A DNA stretch of 64,000 nt from Chitinophaga caseinilytica. Its GTDB lineage: Bacteria > Bacteroidota > Bacteroidia > Chitinophagales > Chitinophagaceae. The notes below the pieces were generated by a model, which was given only the letters and a program-made list of their open reading frames with translations, was not told the DNA's origin and ran no database searches. Shown here piece after piece: positions 58,955 to 64,000 of the stretch. The DNA lies in assembly GCF_038396765.1 (NCBI RefSeq), contig NZ_CP150096.1:1471001-1535000 (forward strand), in the 5' to 3' direction. Made by a program: the position numbers and the translations under genes. Positions within the stretch are counted from its first letter, which is position 1. Each line of letters begins with the position of its first letter.

Positions 58955-59761
58955 ATGGAGTTCAATCTTACATATCTCGACAGTACTTTCACCGGTATAA
59001 AAACCGGCGACGGGCCGGATCTGCTGATCTGTTTCCATGGTTTCGGGGAGAGCGCCTCGCACTTTCGTTGTATGGAAGCGGGTTTAGGCAATATCTTCAC
59101 TATCGTTGCGTTAGATATGCCCTTTCACGGGAATACGGTCTGGAAAGAAGGCCGGCCTATGGAAAAACGGGACCTTGTGGCATTGACGGAAAAAATATTG
59201 GAACGCACCGGCAAACAAACCTTCTCCCTCCTGGGTTATAGTATGGGCGGAAGATTGGCCCTTTGCATCGTAGAGCGAATGGCGGACCGGATCAGGCACC
59301 TGGTGCTGGCGGCGCCCGACGGGTTGAAGAACAATCCATGGCATATGTTTGCCACCAGGACCATATTGGGAAACCGGATCTTTTCGTACAATACCCGCAA
59401 TCCTGCGCTATTCTTCCGGCTGCTGAAACTCTGGCGGCGATTCGGCCTTTTGAACGAAAGCGTCTACAAATTTGCCCTCCACCGGATGGACCGGCTTGAT
59501 AAGCGGCAGCTGGTCTATAATGTATGGACCATCATGCGGCGGATGCTGCCCCGCAAGCAAATGTGCAAGCGCCTCATGGCGCAATCCGGGATAGACACCC
59601 TGTTGATTTTCGGCAGGTACGACCGCGTTATCCCCCCCGTCATCGGCGAAAAGTTCGACGACGGCTCCTTTCCGTGCAAGCTGCTGGTCATCGACAAAGG
59701 TCATCAGCTCATCACGGAATCTTTGGGTTTTATCATCAGAAATAACATTTCGACAAAGTAG
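58955..59761 (+). CDS. alpha/beta hydrolase
   Basis: This cytoplasmic 268-residue hydrolase has the oxyanion strand LLICFHGFGESASHF, the nucleophile elbow LLGYSMGGRLAL (Ser about residue 98), an acid in FGRYDRVIPP and the catalytic His in DKGHQLI, all in the expected order. A lid of about 90 residues separates them. The substrate is unknown. It is followed 3 nt later by a glycosyltransferase gene, so the pair is an operon. Confidence 0.9.
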   Translation: MEFNLTYLDSTFTGIKTGDGPDLLICFHGFGESASHFRCMEAGLGNIFTIVALDMPFHGNTVWKEGRPMEKRDLVALTEKILERTGKQTFSLLGYSMGGRLALCIVERMADRIRHLVLAAPDGLKNNPWHMFATRTILGNRIFSYNTRNPALFFRLLKLWRRFGLLNESVYKFALHRMDRLDKRQLVYNVWTIMRRMLPRKQMCKRLMAQSGIDTLLIFGRYDRVIPPVIGEKFDDGSFPCKLLVIDKGHQLITESLGFIIRNNISTK

Positions 59762-59764
59762 GAA

Positions 59765-60910
59765 ATGACTGCCTTATTGATCATCACGCTCGGACTTGCT
59801 TTACTGTACGGTATTTTAATGCTGTCGTATCTTTATGGTTGGGCCCGGTTGAAAAGTTTCGACCCTGCCGCCCACGCCTACACTTTCGACACGAAGGTAT
59901 CTGTCATCATACCCGCACGGAACGAGGAAAGTAACATCCCCCAGCTCCTGGAAGCCCTCCAGCAGCAAAGCTACCCCGCCAACCTGTTCGAAGTGATCGT
60001 GGTAGACGATTTCTCGACCGATGGAACGGCGGATGCCGTCCGCTATTTCCCCGCCACCAACGTCCGCCTCCTCCGCATGGCCGACATTCTCAGCCCGGAA
60101 GAGCGCCTCAATTCCTACAAGAAAAAAGCGATCGAAACGGCCATCGCCACGGCCACCGGCCACCTCATCGTGACCACCGACGCCGATTGCGTCATGGGCC
60201 CCAAGTGGCTGGAAGCCATCGTGAAATGCTACGAAACCCACAAGCCCAGGTTCATCGCCGCTCCCGTATCGTACCATAAGGATAATTCCTTCTTCAAGAA
60301 ACTCCAGTCGCTCGATTTCATGACCATGCAAGGCATCACCGGTGCCGTGGCCTACCTGCAATCGGGCACCATGTGCAACGGCGCCAACCTCGCCTACGAA
60401 AAACAGGCCTTCGAAGAAGTGGGCGGCTTCACGGGTATCGACATGATCGCTTCGGGAGACGATATGCTGCTCATGTACAAAATTTACCACGCCTATCCCG
60501 GCAGCATCCACTATCTCAAATCGCGCGAGGCCATCGTGCGCACGTTGCCGGTAGATACCGTGAAAGGCTTCATGAACCAACGCATCCGCTGGTCGTCCAA
60601 AGCCGATAAATACGAAGACAAGCGCATTACCCGCGTGCTGGTGATCGTTTACCTCTGGAACGTCATGCTGCTGCTCATGGCCATCGTGGCCATTTTTACG
60701 CCGGCGCTGCGCATGTGGCTGCTGTGGCTCATGGTGTACAAGATCGTGCTGGAGCTGCTGTTCCTCCTTCCGGTGGCGTCGTTTTTCGGCAAACGCTCCC
60801 TGCTCCCGTGGTTCATTCCCGGGCAACCGTTCCATATTATTTATGTAGTGCTCGCCGGATGGCTGGGCAAATTCGGATCTTACGAATGGAAAGGGCGGCA
60901 GGTACAATAG
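59765..60910 (+). CDS. membrane glycosyltransferase family 2
   Basis: This processive-type GT2 enzyme of 381 residues has an N-terminal membrane helix, a catalytic domain with VSVIIPARNEESNI, VVDDFSTDGTAD (first Asp), TTDADCVMG (DxD), SGDDMLLMYK and the QRIRW motif, and three C-terminal membrane helices. The Q-x-x-R-W motif is typical of enzymes that extend polysaccharides or glycolipids. It is translated 3 nt after the alpha/beta hydrolase. A hairpin overlapping its stop codon probably ends the transcript. Confidence 0.9.
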   Translation: MTALLIITLGLALLYGILMLSYLYGWARLKSFDPAAHAYTFDTKVSVIIPARNEESNIPQLLEALQQQSYPANLFEVIVVDDFSTDGTADAVRYFPATNVRLLRMADILSPEERLNSYKKKAIETAIATATGHLIVTTDADCVMGPKWLEAIVKCYETHKPRFIAAPVSYHKDNSFFKKLQSLDFMTMQGITGAVAYLQSGTMCNGANLAYEKQAFEEVGGFTGIDMIASGDDMLLMYKIYHAYPGSIHYLKSREAIVRTLPVDTVKGFMNQRIRWSSKADKYEDKRITRVLVIVYLWNVMLLLMAIVAIFTPALRMWLLWLMVYKIVLELLFLLPVASFFGKRSLLPWFIPGQPFHIIYVVLAGWLGKFGSYEWKGRQVQ

Positions 60911-60925
60911 CCGCCCTTTCTTTTT
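60893..60925 (+). terminator. intrinsic terminator overlapping the GT2 stop
   Basis: The stem GGGCGGC (60893-60899) / GCCGCCC (60910-60916) is followed by TTTCTTTTT. The stop codon lies inside the loop, between GT2 and the convergent terpene synthase gene. Confidence 0.8.
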
Positions 60926-60932
60926 CGTGTTG

Positions 60933-61925
60933 TCATATCCGTGAGATGAGCCAGTTCCCGCTGGCGGTTTCGCGGATGTGCATGCGGTAGCGGGCCGTGT
61001 CGCCGAAGCTCCAGTCGAGATTGGCGCGCATCCAGGCTTTGAGGACGCCCACGTAGCGCAGCAACTCTTCGTTCACCTCTTCCCCGAAATTCGGAATGGA
61101 CTCGCTTAATGTGATGAACCGGCGCACTTCCTCGTCGTGCATGCGCGCAGCCTCCGCCACGGCGGATTCCAGCGAAAGGGAACGCTCTTCCTTCAGTACC
61201 ACCACCAGGTTATGGACATCGCCCTGGCGGCGCTCCTTGTCGAACGAAAAAAGATCGTTGGCCCAGCACACCACGTTATTACAGGCGAGGGAAAGTTGCT
61301 GCACGATGTCGTGGTTGCGCACTTCGTCGGGCAGGTAGATGTTTTCCAGGATCTCGATGAGCTCGATGTCTGCATACAGCGCGCCGGTGTAAGGGCGTTT
61401 TTCGATGTAATCGGCGACGGACGGGGCTTTGTGGGCGATCCTGTTTTCCACTTCCCAGAGGCATGCATCCAGGTAATCGGTCATGCTTTTCACGAAGCGC
61501 TGCTGCCATGCGGGGCTGCCGAGGCGGCGCATGCGCTTCCAGAGATCGGCGAATCCGCCGGCCAGGGCCATCCCTTCTTCCGGCGCCACCACGGTGCTGT
61601 TGCGCAGGATCTGGCTCACGAACGAATGCACCATCTGGAGGTAGTCGACCTTGCCGAACATGGACTCGTCGTTCTTGTCGTCCAGCAAAAACAGCCAGGT
61701 GTTGAATTCCGCGGCGATGCACAATTCGAAGCGGCCAGCTGTGGGGAACGCCCGGGAGGAAAGCATGGCGAAACGCGCGCGGTTAAAGCGTTCGCGGGCT
61801 TTTTCGGATTTCACCAGCTCGTACCGCGCGGCCCATTCGGCGGTGTGTTTTTCGGCTTCCTTGGCGAAGGGGTTGAGCATAGAAGGGAACGGGCAGAAAA
61901 TCTGCGGCAATTGGAGTGTTTGCAT
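60933..61925 (-). CDS. class I terpene synthase
   Basis: This 330-residue enzyme cyclises a prenyl diphosphate (probably FPP or GGPP). All motifs of bacterial class I terpene synthases are in place: the aspartate-rich motif DDKNDE at residues 82-87, the diphosphate sensor Arg177 exactly 46 residues before the NSE motif, the NSE triad NDLFSFDKE (Asn223, Ser227, Glu231) and the RY pair at Arg312-Tyr313. Chitinophaga is known to encode such synthases. The product cannot be predicted. No P450, prenyltransferase or methyltransferase lies beside it, so it is not in an obvious gene cluster. Confidence 0.93.
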   Translation of the reverse strand: MQTLQLPQIFCPFPSMLNPFAKEAEKHTAEWAARYELVKSEKARERFNRARFAMLSSRAFPTAGRFELCIAAEFNTWLFLLDDKNDESMFGKVDYLQMVHSFVSQILRNSTVVAPEEGMALAGGFADLWKRMRRLGSPAWQQRFVKSMTDYLDACLWEVENRIAHKAPSVADYIEKRPYTGALYADIELIEILENIYLPDEVRNHDIVQQLSLACNNVVCWANDLFSFDKERRQGDVHNLVVVLKEERSLSLESAVAEAARMHDEEVRRFITLSESIPNFGEEVNEELLRYVGVLKAWMRANLDWSFGDTARYRMHIRETASGNWLISRI

Positions 61926-62318
61926 AAACTGTGTCGTTTAATGATGAATGATAAATCGGTTACTGACGGGATTTTTAGCTAAATCGATCTCGTATCAGGG
62001 TATAGTTCCTTGATGGGCGTTGAATTTTGGGTGGATATATATTATTTTCTGTGTCTCGTCTTAAGCCATAAAAATCACTGTTTGTCTGTAAGCTATGATT
62101 ACGTTGGCATGCATGTTAACGTTGGCATCTCAACAAAGAAATTACGCAATTTGCATCCCCTGCTATTGTACGGACTGAAGCCCGCAGGTTGATTTTCGTG
62201 TGATCTCAAAAGAGGTCGTGACGCCGATGGGATTATATATGGACGATCGCGATAAATGAAAAAAACGCACACGCAATTTCTACCGAAATGTCTTGTATTT
62301 GCGCTATTTTGGGAACGC
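61926..62318. other. 393-nt divergent region upstream of the terpene synthase and ABC permease
   Basis: There is no gene. It contains a TATTTTGG (62305-62312) just before the permease start that resembles a -7 box, and a direct repeat described separately. The terpene synthase promoter must lie near 61930-61990 but no consensus box stands out. Confidence 0.45.
62101..62128. repeat. direct repeat of ACGTTGGCAT
   Basis: Two identical 10-bp copies at 62101-62110 and 62119-62128 have an 18-bp period, roughly midway between the divergent terpene synthase and permease genes. The spacing is close to two helical turns, as for a regulator binding side by side on one face of the DNA. Confidence 0.5.
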
Positions 62319-63449
62319 ATGGACGCATTTACCCAACAGGCATGGAAGCGCCTGCGCCGGAACAAGGGCGCTGTGGCCGGATTGGCCGTCATTTCGATGG
62401 CGCTGGTCATTGCCGTGTTCGCGTACGTTCTCGCGCCCGACGGTACATCGTTCGCCAACCGCATGGTGCTGGAGATCGGCGGGCAAAGACCGGGTTTCTC
62501 CGTGCATATGCTTTCTTTGCAACAATCGCACGCGCCGGAAAAAGAAGGTTTCTTCCATCGCCTTATTTATGGTGAAACGGCGGCCGACGTCATGGTACCC
62601 GTGAAAAGCTGGCGTTTTTCCAACGATTCCATTATCGTCGATAAATATGTGGACGAAGCCACCACGGCCCCGGAGCGTTATTCGCTGGCCGAAGTGCTGT
62701 ACGGAAGGGATTCCACGATCGCCGACCCCCGCGCCGCAAAGGCCCTGGTGGAAAAAGAGCACCTCCGCCGGAAAACTTTCCGGCTCGGTACCGATAAATT
62801 TGGGCGGGATATTTTAAGCCGCCTGATGGTGGGCACCCGCGTGAGCCTCAGCGTAGGCTGCATCGCGGTGCTGATCTCGCTGACGATCGGGATCCTGCTC
62901 GGCGCCATCGCCGGGTATTTCCGCGGCGCGGCCGATGAAGCCGTGATGTGGCTCATCAACGTGATCTGGAGCATGCCTACCCTGCTGCTCGTTTTCGCCA
63001 TCACGCTGGCGCTGGGGAAAGGTTTCTGGCAGGTTTTCATCGCTGTGGGGCTTACGATGTGGGTGAGCGTGGCGCGCATCATCCGCGGGCAGGTCATGGG
63101 ATTGCGGGAGCTGCAGTTCGTGGAAGCCACGCGGGCGCTGGGGTACGGGCATACCCGCACCATCGTCAGGCACATCCTGCCCAATATCCTCGGGCCCGTG
63201 ATGGTGGTGGCGGCCGGTAATTTCGCCACGGCCATCGTGGTAGAGGCGGGACTGAGTTTCCTGGGCGTGGGGGTTCAGCCGCCGCAGCCGTCGTGGGGCC
63301 TCATGATCAAAGAGAACTACAATTTCATCATCACCCACAACCCCTTGCTGGCGCTCGCCCCCGGCCTCGCCATCATGCTGCTGGTACTGGCGTTCAACCT
63401 CCTGGGCAACGGCCTCCGCGACGCGCTCGACGTTCGCGGAAAAATTTGA
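62319..63449 (+). CDS. oligopeptide/dipeptide ABC transporter permease (DppC/OppC type)
   Basis: This 376-residue inner-membrane permease starts at MDAFTQQAWKRLRRNKGAVAG (ATG at 62319), the typical OppC N terminus. One membrane helix is followed by a large periplasmic segment (about residues 50-165), then five more helices with the ATPase-contact EAA loop (EATRALGYGHTRTIVRHILPN). The family normally works with a second permease, a binding protein and ATPases; none is visible upstream and the window ends soon after. It may be part of an uptake or export system encoded elsewhere. Confidence 0.9.
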   Translation: MDAFTQQAWKRLRRNKGAVAGLAVISMALVIAVFAYVLAPDGTSFANRMVLEIGGQRPGFSVHMLSLQQSHAPEKEGFFHRLIYGETAADVMVPVKSWRFSNDSIIVDKYVDEATTAPERYSLAEVLYGRDSTIADPRAAKALVEKEHLRRKTFRLGTDKFGRDILSRLMVGTRVSLSVGCIAVLISLTIGILLGAIAGYFRGAADEAVMWLINVIWSMPTLLLVFAITLALGKGFWQVFIAVGLTMWVSVARIIRGQVMGLRELQFVEATRALGYGHTRTIVRHILPNILGPVMVVAAGNFATAIVVEAGLSFLGVGVQPPQPSWGLMIKENYNFIITHNPLLALAPGLAIMLLVLAFNLLGNGLRDALDVRGKI

Positions 63450-63497
63450 CGGGCATTAGATTTATTTTTAATTTTAAGATATTTAATAAGATCACCG

Positions 63498-63620
63498 ATG
63501 CATCTGAAGAAAACCCTGCTCCTGCTGCTCTGCGCCTTCGCCCTGGTAGCTCCGGGCTGTAAAAAGAAAAAAGCGGCGACCCCGTGCCCAAGCCCGGGGA
63601 AGAAGCGGAATTGCAGGTAG
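63498..63620 (+). CDS. lipoprotein signal region of the terminal lipoprotein (frameshifted)
   Basis: This 40-codon ORF encodes a lipoprotein signal peptide (MHLKKTLLLLLCAFALVAPGC, lipidated Cys) and a lysine run, then goes out of frame after KKAATP. The C4 run at 63580-63583 lacks one C; with five the reading continues as VPKPGEEAELQV in the next ORF. As read it stops at 63620. Confidence 0.7.
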   Translation: MHLKKTLLLLLCAFALVAPGCKKKKAATPCPSPGKKRNCR

Positions 63621-63928
63621 ATATCCCCGGCATTCACCTCAATCGCGACGATAACCCCGCACAGGGCGCCACGCTGGAATTTACTATCAAGCTGATTTCC
63701 AATCCTTTGCCGCCGGATGGCGTGTCCATCACCGTCACCGCCACCAACCCCGCCGGAGAAGTGATCCCGCAAAATGCGAAAGTGACGACGAAAGAAGGTA
63801 CTATTCAATTGACGATCATAGGTTTACCGAAACGCCAGGTGGCAGATATCGTGGTGACCGTTACCTCTAACAACAAGCCGGGCAACACGAAAACCTATCG
63901 CTTTGGCGTCATGAACAAAACCGTTTAA
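63584..63928 (+). CDS. lipoprotein, mature part (frameshifted)
   Basis: The mature domain of about 114 residues is beta-rich: PKPGEEAELQVDIPGIHLN, then GVSITVTATNPAGEVI and QLTIIGLPKRQVADIVVTVTSN. This suggests an Ig-like or carbohydrate-contact fold on the cell surface. The first codon is a GTG without a ribosome site, confirming that it continues the upstream lipoprotein signal. No family was recognised. Confidence 0.65.
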   Translation: MPKPGEEAELQVDIPGIHLNRDDNPAQGATLEFTIKLISNPLPPDGVSITVTATNPAGEVIPQNAKVTTKEGTIQLTIIGLPKRQVADIVVTVTSNNKPGNTKTYRFGVMNKTV

Positions 63929-63946
63929 AATCCGCTGCCATAAAGT

Positions 63947-63982
63947 AAAAGGGCGATTCCCGGCCGGGAACACCCTTTTTTT
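63947..63982 (+). terminator. intrinsic terminator
   Basis: A slightly imperfect stem (AAAAGGGCGATTCCCGG / CCGGGAACACCCTTTT) with T7 lies 18 nt after the lipoprotein stop. The remaining 18 nt of the window hold nothing recognisable. Confidence 0.85.
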
Positions 63983-64000
63983 ATTTAGGTTTGTACACTG

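Noticed and set aside
1..64000. CRISPR array, insertion sequence, prophage or integrase attachment site
   Set aside because: No regularly spaced repeats, transposase, integrase or phage structural genes were seen on either strand.

Overview
This 64 kb window comes from the chromosome of a Bacteroidota bacterium, most likely Chitinophagaceae and close to Chitinophaga. The evidence is a set of lineage-typical families (IPExxxVDY, DUF4290, DUF4197, DUF2911, DUF5522, DUF6934), several promoters of the Bacteroidota form TTTG-N19/20-TAnnTTTG, a Rho factor with a long disordered insert, and lipoproteins with short lipoboxes. Coding density is high and most genes are housekeeping or lineage-conserved. 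I see no prophage, insertion sequence, CRISPR array or rRNA operon.

Layout. 1-13.3 kb: lysS (cut by the window edge), a universal stress protein, DUF4197, a flavin reductase/fumarylacetoacetase pair, an exported serine hydrolase followed out of frame by a polysaccharide deacetylase, a lipid hydroxylase, and a minus-strand run ending in a PLP transsulfuration enzyme, DUF2911 and ACP phosphodiesterase. 13.3-24.4 kb: a PepSY-like secreted protein, a deoxyhypusine-synthase-like enzyme, a TetR regulator with a clear promoter/operator, an outer-membrane barrel, two tiny His/Pro-rich lipoproteins, rho, asnS, exbD, a 2OG-Fe(II) oxygenase and a small double-glycine-leader peptide. 24.5-31.5 kb: a chromate transporter, then a minus-strand cluster reading trmB, DUF5522-ATL fusion, IPExxxVDY protein, pterin dehydratase, 7TM sensor kinase, LytTR regulator. 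Upstream of trmB lies a transcribed tRNA-like RNA divergent from an Lrp regulator. 31.6-33.0 kb: a visibly AT-rich Fic gene. 33-45 kb: tryptophan dioxygenase, SDR, DUF4290-murA-gmk-CNNM, an intergenic small-RNA candidate, tatC, rpiB, an M28 peptidase and PcrA helicase. 45-55 kb: recX, an omega-amidase-type hydrolase, GT39, thiL, IMPase, GH3, LysE, an AT-rich DUF6934 pair, a lone 2-oxoacid:ferredoxin oxidoreductase beta subunit and an AhpD-like protein. 55-64 kb: cell-wall amidase, acyl-CoA dehydrogenase, alpha/beta hydrolase-GT2 pair, a class I terpene synthase, an oligopeptide ABC permease and a lipoprotein.

Six genes are each split by exactly one base (serine hydrolase/deacetylase, sensor kinase, Fic, M28 peptidase, amidase, terminal lipoprotein). 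Four of the six sites are runs of four to six identical bases. So many single-base lesions in otherwise well-preserved genes look more like residual sequencing or assembly indels than real decay, although each could be real.

The most unusual element is the RNA at about 30.71-30.97 kb. It has a perfect promoter, its own terminator and a tRNA fold (acceptor, D, 5-bp/7-nt anticodon-position and T arms). However, its anticodon loop is non-canonical and its variable arm is about 60 nt too long. Other notable items are a terpene synthase with all known active-site motifs, MurA with Asp in place of the fosfomycin-target Cys, a DUF5522-ATL fusion, a GG-leader peptide and an unannotated promoter-terminator transcript before tatC.
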